Shown here: positions 13,683-21,088 of the stretch, piece by piece
Position numbering within the stretch: position 1 is the stretch's first letter
How the letters are laid out: every line of letters begins with the position of its first letter
Program-made: the position numbers and the translations under genes
The notes under the pieces: model-generated
The model's database searches: none
What the model saw: only the letters and a program-made list of their open reading frames with translations
What the model was told of the DNA's origin: nothing
Assembly: GCA_045634365.1 (NCBI GenBank)
Contig: JAZRAC010000058.1
Location: forward strand, 1 to 21,088
Reading direction: 5' to 3'
From: HGM04593 sp045634365
GTDB taxonomy: Bacteria > Bacteroidota > Bacteroidia > Bacteroidales > Bacteroidaceae
DNA length: 21,088 bases

Positions 13683-15665
13683 ATGACAACAAAAAACAGC
13701 AATAAAAAACCGCAATTCAGCTTCACTTGGCTCTACATAGGTATTGCAGCCATTCTTCTGTTCTTTTACGTGTGGGGCGACGGAGAGGGTTCACTTGTTA
13801 AGAAGGTCGACTACTCCGAACTTATGTCCTATATAGAAAAAGGATACGTAAAGAGCATTACCGTTTACGACAACAACGATATTGAAGCAAATATAGTCCC
13901 CGATTCTGCAAAATATATTTTCAAAGGAAAGGTGGACAAGATAGGCGAAGAGCCCAAAGTAACATCGCTCATAGGCTCCAAAGAGAAATTCGAACAGTTT
14001 ATAAACGAACAGGAGGCGCAGGGTAACTTCACAGGCAGCTTGCAATATGATAGAAAGCCCGACTATTGGGGCAGTATGCTTGTCAACGTGCTTCCCATAG
14101 TGCTGTTTATAGCACTGTGGATGTTCCTTATGCGACGAATGAGCGGCGGTGGCTCACAAGGAGGAGTATTCAATGTGGGAAAATCGCAGGCCAAGCTATT
14201 TGAAAAAGAGAAAAACGACAAAATAACATTCAAGGATGTTGCCGGACAGGAGGGTGCTAAACAGGAGGTAAAAGAGATTGTCGACTTTCTTAAAAACCCC
14301 GGCCGATACACAGAATTGGGTGGCAAGATACCCAAGGGAGCACTGCTCGTGGGCCCTCCGGGAACAGGAAAGACCCTCTTAGCCAAGGCTGTTGCCGGCG
14401 AGGCCGATGTTCCCTTCTTCTCACTCTCGGGCTCCGACTTTGTGGAGATGTTCGTGGGCGTGGGCGCATCGCGCGTGCGCGATCTTTTCAGACAGGCAAA
14501 AGAGAAGGCCCCCTGCATTGTATTCATCGACGAGATTGACGCCGTGGGACGCGCACGTGGCAAGAACCCCTCGATGGGTGGCAACGACGAGCGCGAAAAT
14601 ACCCTCAACCAATTACTCACAGAAATGGATGGATTCGGCACAAACAGCGGAATAATAATTATGGCAGCCACCAACCGTGCCGATATTTTGGATAAAGCCC
14701 TGCTGCGTGCCGGTCGCTTCGACCGCCAGATTCACGTGGACCTGCCCGACCTTAACGAGCGTAAGGCTATCTTCGGGGTACATCTGCGCCCGTTAAAGCT
14801 CGACCCGTCGGTAGATGTCGACCTGCTCGCCCGCCAAACACCGGGCTTCTCGGGAGCCGACATTGCCAACGTGTGCAACGAAGCAGCCCTTATTGCCGCA
14901 CGAAACGAGAAACGGGCAGTGGAAAAACAGGATTTTCTCGATGCCGTAGACCGCATAATAGGCGGCCTTGAAAAAAAGACCAAGGTAATGACCGAAAAAG
15001 AGAAAAAGACCATTGCCATACACGAAGCCGGACACGCCACCCTATCGTGGTTTCTCGAACACGCAAACCCGCTGATAAAAGTAACCATCGTGCCACGCGG
15101 CCGCGCATTGGGAGCCGCTTGGTATATGCCCGAAGAGCGACAGATAACCACCAAAGAACAGATGCTCGACGAAATGTGCGCCATACTCGGCGGCCGTGCA
15201 GCCGAAGAGATATTCACAGGACATATATCCACGGGAGCGATGAACGACCTTGAACGTGTCACAAAGCAAGCATACGGAATGATAGCATACGCAGGAATGA
15301 GCGACAAACTTTCGAACCTGTGCTATTATAACAACAGCGAATACACCTTCAACCGCCCATACAGCGAGAAGACCGCCGAGCTTATAGACAGCGAGGTACA
15401 CAAAATGATAAACAGCCAATATGAACGTGCAAAAGCCCTGCTCACCGAGCACAAAGAGGGACACGCCGAACTTGCAAGAGTGCTTATGGAGCGCGAAGTG
15501 ATTTTTGCCGAGGATGTAGAGAAAATCTTTGGCAAACGCCCTTGGGCATCGCGTAGCGAGGAGATTTTCGAGAAAGAGGAGAAAAGCGAGCCGCAAGAGC
15601 AAGAGAGCACACCCGCACCCGAAGCACAGGCCACCGACACTGCGCCCGAAGAGACAAAAGAATAG
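13683..15665 (+). CDS. ftsH: ATP-dependent zinc metalloprotease FtsH
   Basis: A 660-residue hexameric inner-membrane AAA+ protease that removes misfolded membrane proteins and regulatory substrates. Two transmembrane segments, about residues 14-31 and 131-149, enclose a periplasmic domain. The AAA module shows Walker A GPPGTGKT (224-231), Walker B IDEID (D283, E284) and the second region of homology ending in RAGRFDRQ. The protease module has zinc motif HEAGH (447-451) with the third ligand probably D522 in AMNDLERVT. The last 35 residues are an acidic Glu/Pro/Ala-rich tail. The frame stays open upstream to 13635, but that start would overlap rsfS; ATG 13683 directly precedes the usual short polar N-terminus. 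It lies 5 bases after rsfS and 25 before cdsA. Confidence 0.97.
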   Translation: MTTKNSNKKPQFSFTWLYIGIAAILLFFYVWGDGEGSLVKKVDYSELMSYIEKGYVKSITVYDNNDIEANIVPDSAKYIFKGKVDKIGEEPKVTSLIGSKEKFEQFINEQEAQGNFTGSLQYDRKPDYWGSMLVNVLPIVLFIALWMFLMRRMSGGGSQGGVFNVGKSQAKLFEKEKNDKITFKDVAGQEGAKQEVKEIVDFLKNPGRYTELGGKIPKGALLVGPPGTGKTLLAKAVAGEADVPFFSLSGSDFVEMFVGVGASRVRDLFRQAKEKAPCIVFIDEIDAVGRARGKNPSMGGNDERENTLNQLLTEMDGFGTNSGIIIMAATNRADILDKALLRAGRFDRQIHVDLPDLNERKAIFGVHLRPLKLDPSVDVDLLARQTPGFSGADIANVCNEAALIAARNEKRAVEKQDFLDAVDRIIGGLEKKTKVMTEKEKKTIAIHEAGHATLSWFLEHANPLIKVTIVPRGRALGAAWYMPEERQITTKEQMLDEMCAILGGRAAEEIFTGHISTGAMNDLERVTKQAYGMIAYAGMSDKLSNLCYYNNSEYTFNRPYSEKTAELIDSEVHKMINSQYERAKALLTEHKEGHAELARVLMEREVIFAEDVEKIFGKRPWASRSEEIFEKEEKSEPQEQESTPAPEAQATDTAPEETKE

Positions 15666-15690
15666 ACAATCAACAAAATAAACAAAAAAT

Positions 15691-16524
15691 ATGAACAAAC
15701 TATTAGTACGCTTTATGACAGGAGTTCCATTGGGGCTCTTGGCATTGTGGGCAATGATTTACAGCCATATATCTTTCGCTGTAATGTTCGCAATAATCAC
15801 AATGCTAACTGTGAACGAATTATGCAATCTCGTGCACGAGTACAAAAAGACCAATTTCAGCACCCTGCTTGCCGTGCTTGGAGGCGGTTACCTCTTCTTT
15901 GCGCTATATGCAACCTCGCATTTGGGAGTAAAAAGCAGCATCACCCTCTACGCGCCCTACATTCTGTTGATTGTATACACATTCATCAGACAGCTGTATA
16001 AGACCGAGGGAAGTTCACTCGACAACTACGCCTATTTTATTCTCACACAAGTGTATGCAGCCCTGCCCTTTGCTCTGCTGAACATTCTATCGACAGTGGG
16101 AGCCGCAGACGGCACATACAATTATGTGATGGTACTTTCAATATTTATATTTATATGGAGCAACGACACAGGGGCTTTTTTTGTGGGCTGTTCCATCGGA
16201 CGCCACAAAATGTGGGAGCGTGTGTCACCTAAAAAGACGTGGGAAGGAACCATTGGCGGCATTACAATTGCAATGTTGGCAGGATATATAATCTCACTTT
16301 ACAGCCCCCAGCTGAATATGTGGCAATGGATGGGAATGGCAGCTGTGGTGGCTGCCACAGGCACATACGGCGACCTTATTGAGTCGTGTATGAAGCGCGA
16401 AATGGGCATAAAGGACTCGGGCACAATCATCCCCGGACACGGAGGATTGCTCGACCGCTTCGACAGCACCATCGTTGCCGTTCCAAGCGCACTAATCTAT
16501 TTGAGCATTGTGGGTGCTCTTTAA
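15691..16524 (+). CDS. cdsA: Phosphatidate cytidylyltransferase CdsA
   Basis: A 277-residue integral membrane enzyme that makes CDP-diacylglycerol from phosphatidic acid and CTP, the branch point for all phospholipids. Most of residues 1-215 form hydrophobic spans, including those starting at about 12, 29, 55, 80 and 120. The conserved SNDTGAFFVG region with SPKKTWEGTIGG lies in the second half, and the C-terminal CDS signature is clear: GDLIESCMKRE followed by KDSGTIIPGHGGLLDRFDS (about 227-260). It is the last gene of the rsfS-ftsH-cdsA unit and is followed by a hairpin terminator 21 bases after its stop. Confidence 0.96.
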   Translation: MNKLLVRFMTGVPLGLLALWAMIYSHISFAVMFAIITMLTVNELCNLVHEYKKTNFSTLLAVLGGGYLFFALYATSHLGVKSSITLYAPYILLIVYTFIRQLYKTEGSSLDNYAYFILTQVYAALPFALLNILSTVGAADGTYNYVMVLSIFIFIWSNDTGAFFVGCSIGRHKMWERVSPKKTWEGTIGGITIAMLAGYIISLYSPQLNMWQWMGMAAVVAATGTYGDLIESCMKREMGIKDSGTIIPGHGGLLDRFDSTIVAVPSALIYLSIVGAL

Positions 16525-16545
16525 GCAACCATTTAGCATATAATC

Positions 16546-16589
16546 AATGGCGGTAACCTATTTTACTTTTAGGTCACCGCCATTATTTT
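16546..16589 (+). terminator. Terminator of the rsfS-ftsH-cdsA operon
   Basis: AATGGCGGTAACCT (16546-16559) pairs with AGGTCACCGCCATT (16571-16584), giving 13 pairs with one A-C mismatch and an 11-base T-rich loop; ATTTT follows. On the minus strand there is no T run, so it acts mainly for cdsA. Confidence 0.8.
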
Positions 16590-16616
16590 AAGGTTGAACA
16601 AAAAGAGCCTTTTCAG

Positions 16617-16796
16617 GGTTCAGTATAAATTTACTGTGGATACTACTATTTGTTTGTCAAACATTCTTGCTTTTAACTTCTCGGTGGCCAGCGAGTAGTT
16701 CTTGCTTTAAAAAGTTTACTTTTTTAGAATTACCACTGCTGATATACTACACAATAATTAAAGATTTATTTACCCACACCTTTTTGCTATTGAGCC
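16617..16796 (+). repeat. Dispersed intergenic repeat, copy B (short form)
   Basis: This 180-bp copy has the same orientation as copy A (12604-12914) and lacks its 139-bp central block, having AAGTTTAC instead (16712-16719). It fills nearly all of the gap between the cdsA terminator and the end of lpxB. GAGCCTTTTCA just before it (16606-16616) resembles GAGCCCTTTTCA at its right end (16792-16803). No open reading frame of note crosses it. Confidence 0.85.
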
Positions 16797-16816
16797 CTTT
16801 TCAACCCCCTCCTGCT

Positions 16817-17953
16817 TTATAAATTCTTCAACAACTGCACAATCTTCTCGGCAGCGTGACGCGAAGCACCCGGCTCGCCCAGAATATCAATCATACGGTC
16901 GTATCCTGCAAGCATCGCAGCCCTGTCGGGCGAAGAGGAGGGCAATATTTTTTCAAGCTCGCTTATAATGTTGCCCACCTTCATATCCGCAGCAACAAGC
17001 TCGCGCACAACCTCTGTATCGGCAATGAGATTCACAAGAGAGATATATTTCACTTTAAGGAAATAGGGCTTTAATTTGGAAATGAGCCAAGGCACAGGGG
17101 TGCTGTAACACACTACCTGCGGCACACGGAAGAGAGCCGTTTCCAGCGTGGCGGTACCCGAGGTTACAAGTGCTGCGTATGCATTGTTGAGCAGACGATA
17201 AGTATCGCCGAATATTATTTTTGCACCTGCCTCGATGAAGGGTGCATAGAACTCCTCCTCTACTCCGGGAGCACCGGCTATCACCGGAAGATAATCGGGA
17301 AAGCGTTTCATCGCATCGAGCATCATCGGGAGATTATCGGCAATTTCGTGCTTACGGCTGCCGGCAAGCAAAGCAACAACAGGTTTTTCGCCCAAACAAT
17401 ATGCGGTGCGAAAAGCCTCTTCGTCGCGCGGGTGGGCACGACGATAAGCATCCACAGCATCCACACAAGGGTTGCCAATATAGTTTATTTCGCAACTGTG
17501 CTTCTTGAAGTAATCGACCTCGAACGGGAGGATGGAGAAAATCTCGTCAACATCGCGTTTAATGCTCTTTATTCTCCCCTCGCGCGAGGCCCACACTTTG
17601 GGAGCAATGTAATAATAGACAGGAATATCGGTGGTGGCGTGAATGTCGCTGGCAATGGAGAGATTAAAGCCGGGGTAGTCCACAAGAATAAGCACATCGG
17701 GAGCCCACTCTTTAATATCGGCCTTGCACATTGCCATATTGGCAAATATGGTGCGCAGATTCAGCAGCACGGGAAGAAACCCCATAAATGCGTGGTCGCG
17801 ATAGTGCTTCACGCAGGTGCCCCCCACTTGCGACATAAGGTCACCGCCAAAAAAACGGAACTCCGCATTCCGGTCGGCCTCTTTCAGGGCCTTCATAAGG
17901 TTCGAAGCGTGCAGGTCGCCCGATGCCTCGCCTACTATAAGATAATACTTCAT
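16817..17953 (-). CDS. lpxB: Lipid-A-disaccharide synthase LpxB
   Basis: A 378-residue GT19 glycosyltransferase that joins UDP-2,3-diacylglucosamine and lipid X to give the lipid A disaccharide at the inner membrane. Family signatures are GEASGDLHAS (residues 8-17), LVDYPGFNLSIA, YYIAPKVWASREGR, LLAGSRKHEI, the donor-site TSGTATLETAL and PQVVCY. Length is close to that of E. coli LpxB (382). It lies 22 bases behind surE on the same strand and is probably cotranscribed. It converges on cdsA, with repeat copy B between the two; I see no hairpin terminator on its own strand. Confidence 0.97.
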   Translation of the reverse strand: MKYYLIVGEASGDLHASNLMKALKEADRNAEFRFFGGDLMSQVGGTCVKHYRDHAFMGFLPVLLNLRTIFANMAMCKADIKEWAPDVLILVDYPGFNLSIASDIHATTDIPVYYYIAPKVWASREGRIKSIKRDVDEIFSILPFEVDYFKKHSCEINYIGNPCVDAVDAYRRAHPRDEEAFRTAYCLGEKPVVALLAGSRKHEIADNLPMMLDAMKRFPDYLPVIAGAPGVEEEFYAPFIEAGAKIIFGDTYRLLNNAYAALVTSGTATLETALFRVPQVVCYSTPVPWLISKLKPYFLKVKYISLVNLIADTEVVRELVAADMKVGNIISELEKILPSSSPDRAAMLAGYDRMIDILGEPGASRHAAEKIVQLLKNL

Positions 17954-17975
17954 AGCACTATTCTGTTTTTATTGA

Positions 17976-18734
17976 TTACAAGTTCCACCCTTGCATTTCG
18001 TCAAGCAGGGAGTAATCGGTAAAATCTATTTTGGTGGGAGTTATAGTCACATAGTTATTATTCAGCGCAACGCGGTCGGCACCCTCATCGCTATCTTCGA
18101 TTAGAAACTCGCCTGTGAGCCACCACCACTCCCCTCCACGAGGATGCGTGTGACTCTCCCACTCGTTCACCCAACTGCCAATAGCCTGACGGCACACTTT
18201 AACGCCCGCATAAGAGGGAGCTGAGGGGAAGTTTACATTAAGGCAACTACCCGCAGGAAGCCCGCGTTGCAGCACCTCGGCCACTATGCGGCGTATGTAG
18301 GGGTAGGTTGGAGAAAAATCGGCATCGTCGTCGTGCGAGCAGAGCGAAAAGGCAATAGAGGGAATACCCTTCATACACCCTTCGAGCACCACACCCATTG
18401 TTCCCGAATAGTGAGCATTCACCGCCGAATTATCACCGTGATTTATGCCTCCAATCACCAATGAGGGGGTACGGGGCACCACACTGTGGCAGGCAAGTTT
18501 CACACAATCGCTGGGAGTACCCGTGCAAGCATACATCTGCAACCCCGGCTCCGAGGCCACCTCCCACACTTTAACGGGAACCTCGCTGGTAATGGCACAC
18601 CCCTTGCCCGAGCGGCCTGTGTGTGGAGCAACTACCACAACATCACCAAACTCCATCAACACCCTCACCAAGCAGTTTATACCTTTGGCCTTGTAGCCAT
18701 CATCGTTCGAAACAAGAATTAAAGGACGCTCCAT
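17976..18734 (-). CDS. surE: 5'/3'-nucleotidase SurE
   Basis: A 252-residue metal-dependent nucleotidase of the SurE family, which removes phosphate from nucleoside monophosphates and can act on short polyphosphate. The metal site is intact: D11 and D12 in VSNDDG, S42 in GRSGKG and N98 in GGINHGDN. GTPSDCVKL (72-80) and SGTMGVVLEGCMKGIPSIAFS are further conserved blocks. Length is normal. It is the first gene of a two-gene unit with lpxB. A degenerate -7 box, TATCTTCG, lies on its strand at 18767-18760. Confidence 0.96.
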   Translation of the reverse strand: MERPLILVSNDDGYKAKGINCLVRVLMEFGDVVVVAPHTGRSGKGCAITSEVPVKVWEVASEPGLQMYACTGTPSDCVKLACHSVVPRTPSLVIGGINHGDNSAVNAHYSGTMGVVLEGCMKGIPSIAFSLCSHDDDADFSPTYPYIRRIVAEVLQRGLPAGSCLNVNFPSAPSYAGVKVCRQAIGSWVNEWESHTHPRGGEWWWLTGEFLIEDSDEGADRVALNNNYVTITPTKIDFTDYSLLDEMQGWNL

Positions 18735-18759
18735 AGTAATTTCATTTTAATATCAAGTG

Positions 18760-18767
18760 CGAAGATA
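18760..18767 (-). promoter_or_regulatory. Possible -7 element for surE-lpxB
   Basis: TATCTTCG differs from TAnnTTTG at one position and lies 25 bases before the surE ATG. It is the best match in the upstream region on this strand. Confidence 0.4.
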
Positions 18768-18935
18768 CGAAAAAGCCCGAAAAGCCCCAAAGAAGAGGAC
18801 CTTGAATAACAAAAAAGGTTGTTAAAATTCACCACATTCTCGCAGCGATAGATCTTTGCGCGACACAGGCTACGCAATGCACTAATTACAAGCACTTTAC
18901 AAATTTAAAACGATAGATTTTACACAACAAAAAAA
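18768..18935. other. Non-coding stretch upstream of the divergent surE and lipoprotein genes
   Basis: No gene is visible. CTTTGCGCGACA (18854-18865) repeats 12 bases found at 27-38 in the left-edge palindrome, and GGCTACGCAAT beside it shares GCTACGCAAT with 12792-12801 inside repeat copy A. This may be a decayed piece of the same repeat family or chance. Confidence 0.35.
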
Positions 18936-18966
18936 TTGCGATGGAGTGAAATTGGTGGTAATTTTG
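18936..18966 (+). promoter_or_regulatory. Bacteroidota-type promoter for the AT-rich exported-protein genes
   Basis: TTG at 18936-18938, a 20-base spacer and TAATTTTG at 18959-18966 match the consensus in both elements and spacing. The start point should be near 18973, about 47 bases before the lipoprotein ATG. Confidence 0.78.
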
Positions 18967-19019
18967 TACCGCAAAACAAAAAACAATTCATTAAATTTTA
19001 TTTAAACAAAATCTTATCT

Positions 19020-19889
19020 ATGGTAAAAAATTATTTATTAAAAGTATCGGGATTATTACTTTTTACATTATTCGTTACAATTGCGTGTACAAATGACGAA
19101 ACTAATGATTTCATCGAGAATTATTCCGCGATACAACAAAGTAAAAAAGCAAATGTAAAAACCCGCAGTATTTCATATCAAACTTGGGAAGATGTTGAAA
19201 GAAGATTGGCAGAAATAAATGAAAAATATGGAGTAGAATGGATGTTAAACTACGAGCAATCTATCGAAGCATTCGACGAAGAATACTTCATATCTTTGGA
19301 AAGGTTCACCCGTAGCGAATTAGGGCTCGACAATATAATAACAGGTTCAGAGAATCTTATCAATGATGTAATCATAAATGAAATTGCCGTAGCATCAACC
19401 GGAGAAACAAAATTAGAGGGCGGGGATAACGCTGATAATGACATTGATTATTATCAAGGAGATGGTTTTGCACGTTGCGGTTTTTATATTGAACATTTCT
19501 CCGACAAAAGTTTTGCAACACCGTTTCTATTATATAATTTTGAAGTAGATTATACCTTCGAATACTTCCCCAACAGTCCGGATAGCCTTTCCTTTAAATC
19601 ATTTACCGACTTAACAGTGTATGGCAGTGATAATGTAAAAAACGAATATAAAGATTTATATTATAGCGAATATCAATCATTAGAAAAGCAGTACAAAGTA
19701 AGTTATGTTAACAACTCTTTAAAATTATTGGACACACAAATAGTTTTTAAGAGTAATTCTATAAACAAACAAAATCCACAAAACAATGATTTTGCATTCA
19801 ATTACTCGTACGAGGTTTCTATAGAAGATAAAGCTATTATAATATTTGGGGTGCATCCTGGCGGTGTTAATAATTGGAAACTTAAATAA
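19020..19889 (+). CDS. Lipoprotein of unknown function
   Basis: A 289-residue protein that I do not recognise. Residues 1-23 are a lipoprotein signal (hydrophobic stretch GLLLFTLFVTIAC) with C23 as the likely lipidated residue. The residues after it, TNDETND, are acidic, somewhat like the lipoprotein export signal that sends Bacteroidota lipoproteins to the cell surface, so surface exposure is possible. The mature part has a helical region (about 50-100, with WEDVERRLAEINEKYGVEW), then beta-rich sequence full of aromatic and Asp residues ending in an alternating strand near the C-terminus. The frame runs upstream to 18936, but that stretch is the promoter, so ATG 19020 is chosen. The DNA is clearly more AT-rich than the core genes. 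The next gene begins 29 bases downstream. Confidence 0.75.
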   Translation: MVKNYLLKVSGLLLFTLFVTIACTNDETNDFIENYSAIQQSKKANVKTRSISYQTWEDVERRLAEINEKYGVEWMLNYEQSIEAFDEEYFISLERFTRSELGLDNIITGSENLINDVIINEIAVASTGETKLEGGDNADNDIDYYQGDGFARCGFYIEHFSDKSFATPFLLYNFEVDYTFEYFPNSPDSLSFKSFTDLTVYGSDNVKNEYKDLYYSEYQSLEKQYKVSYVNNSLKLLDTQIVFKSNSINKQNPQNNDFAFNYSYEVSIEDKAIIIFGVHPGGVNNWKLK

Positions 19890-19918
19890 TACAACATTAA
19901 AATTAAAAAGAAGTTTTT

Positions 19919-21088
19919 ATGGGAGCTATATTTAAAATATTATCTTTATTTCTTATTTGTACCACATATTGCAATGCAATAAACAATTCGGCATATACTA
20001 CCGATACATTAAAATTAAGGTGCAAATACCACAACCCGTGGGCCGGAACCGTTGTTGGAGTAAACAGATGGGATTTACAGGAGTGCGTTGAAAAATCACA
20101 CTTGGAAAATCATATCTTCCAAAAAAAGATGATTCAAGAATATGTCCATAAAATAGAATTTGACTATCTCACATATATAGATGGTTATAAAACATTCAAT
20201 TATAGTATTCCTTATGACACTTCTTTATATGTTGTCGAACTTACTCAAAAAGAGAAAGAATACATAGAATCTTGGAGAGTTCATTTCGAGAAAAGAAAAA
20301 AAGACTCCGTTTATGCACAAGAGTATGAAGAAGAATTAATAGAAGGGTTAGAAAATGATAAACGGTTGAAAAAAGCACACCGTGGCGATTATTGGAATGA
20401 TTTTTTTGTCCTACACAAAAAATATGCATCACCCGACTGGCACCACGATATTAAGACTGCAATAAACGAGTATCACGAAGCATTTGCCCTCCCTTGGGAA
20501 GACAGCATTTATGTTTGGGATATGAGCAAAGAGAAAATTATCGAAAATATAAAAATCGGCCTAAATAATATCGAATCGAGCAGATACGAAGAAAGTAGAA
20601 GCAACCTTGATCACTATTTTTCTTTGAAGAAAAGCGATTCTTATAGAAAAAACAATGTTCTTTCTACCGCCTGGGAAAAGGATTTGCAGCTTGCACAAAA
20701 AACAGGTGAAAAAAGCAATGCCCCCATCAAACTTAAAGGGTACAAAGAAACGGGAACCGTAAAAAACGAGAAGCACAAGAAGAAGGTGATAAAAGAGCTT
20801 TTCTCCCCGCACGGTTGCATTGCACTGAAAAACGGCCCACAGGCTACACAATACGGGATATACAACATTGGATTTATTGGCGGCCTGTTGCCCGAAAGAG
20901 AAAATATCGAGACACATTTAGAGAAACTGAAAGAGAAACTCGGCGAAATTATCGAGCCGGGTATGAAGATGGTGGAGCTCGAATGGGAATATAAAAATCA
21001 CACATACTACACCACTGCCTTTGTGTCGCAAAAGAGCAACAGCATTGTGTACGACAATGTGGGCTGCATTGCAACAGGAGAGATAATA
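19919..21088 (+). CDS. Exported protein of unknown function, 3' end outside the window
   Basis: The frame is open from ATG 19919 to the last base, 390 codons without a stop, so the gene continues beyond the window. Residues 1-20 look like a signal peptide (MGAIFKILSLFLICTTYCNA) with cleavage after CNA; the cysteine at 18 is not in a lipobox. Residues about 100-250 are strongly charged and helix-prone with many Lys, Glu and Tyr (for example KEKEYIESWRVHFEKRKK), partly of coiled-coil character. Residues from about 260 on look more like a folded domain, with GIYNIGFIGGLLPERENIE and HTYYTTAFVSQ. The first two thirds are AT-rich like the preceding lipoprotein gene; the last third uses the GC-richer codons of the core genes. 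It probably shares the promoter at 18936-18966. I cannot name a function. Confidence 0.72.
   Translation, partial: MGAIFKILSLFLICTTYCNAINNSAYTTDTLKLRCKYHNPWAGTVVGVNRWDLQECVEKSHLENHIFQKKMIQEYVHKIEFDYLTYIDGYKTFNYSIPYDTSLYVVELTQKEKEYIESWRVHFEKRKKDSVYAQEYEEELIEGLENDKRLKKAHRGDYWNDFFVLHKKYASPDWHHDIKTAINEYHEAFALPWEDSIYVWDMSKEKIIENIKIGLNNIESSRYEESRSNLDHYFSLKKSDSYRKNNVLSTAWEKDLQLAQKTGEKSNAPIKLKGYKETGTVKNEKHKKKVIKELFSPHGCIALKNGPQATQYGIYNIGFIGGLLPERENIETHLEKLKEKLGEIIEPGMKMVELEWEYKNHTYYTTAFVSQKSNSIVYDNVGCIATGEII

Noticed and set aside
15042..15698. Minus-strand frame opposite ftsH
   Set aside because: It is Cys/Phe-rich and fully covered by the conserved FtsH protease domain on the plus strand.
16817..18734. 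Direct linkage of surE-lpxB with the rsfS-ftsH-cdsA operon as one transcript
   Set aside because: The two sets are on opposite strands and converge, with a terminator and repeat copy B between them.
18936..19019. Upstream extension of the lipoprotein gene from TTG 18936
   Set aside because: That TTG is the -33 box of a full promoter and the extension would bury the lipoprotein signal peptide.

Overview
The window looks like a stretch of a Bacteroidales (phylum Bacteroidota) chromosome. The signs are: several promoters with the Bacteroidota -7 element TAnnTTTG (some with a TTG about 20 nt upstream), weak or absent Shine-Dalgarno sequences, a TamB gene followed by a TamA/BamA-like protein that is itself a lipoprotein, and the core gene sets rsfS-ftsH-cdsA and surE-lpxB. 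I cannot fix the genus from the sequence alone.

Layout, left to right. 1-360: non-coding DNA with a palindromic repeat fragment, then an initiator tRNA-fMet (minus) with its promoter and terminator. 418-1750: a promoter, a TetR-type regulator and an RluA-type pseudouridine synthase in one short operon (plus). 1859-3977: a cyclophilin-type peptidyl-prolyl isomerase lipoprotein overlapping an M16 zinc peptidase (minus). 4172-11022: tamB and a tamL-like gene joined by a 4-base ATGA overlap (plus), the likely inner-to-outer membrane translocation/assembly pair. 11040-12135: a sugar-nucleotide-type nucleotidyltransferase with its own promoter, long leader, strong terminator and a codon bias typical of highly expressed genes. 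12173-12599: a small exported protein of unknown function. 12604-13084: a 311-bp dispersed repeat (copy A) and tRNA-Gln(CUG) on the minus strand. 13180-16589: promoter, structured leader, rsfS, ftsH, cdsA and terminator (plus). 16617-16796: copy B of the same repeat. 16817-18734: surE then lpxB (minus). 18936-21088: a promoter followed by two AT-rich genes, a lipoprotein and an exported protein that runs off the window; neither belongs to a family I recognise.

Most genes serve the cell envelope: lipid A synthesis (lpxB), CDP-diacylglycerol synthesis (cdsA), membrane proteolysis (ftsH), outer-membrane traffic (tamB/tamL) and envelope folding (cyclophilin). The least explained material is the pair of intergenic repeats, one of which carries an internal 139-bp extra block holding a palindrome that recurs, inverted and diverged, at the left edge of the window, and the two-gene AT-rich exported cassette at the right edge.
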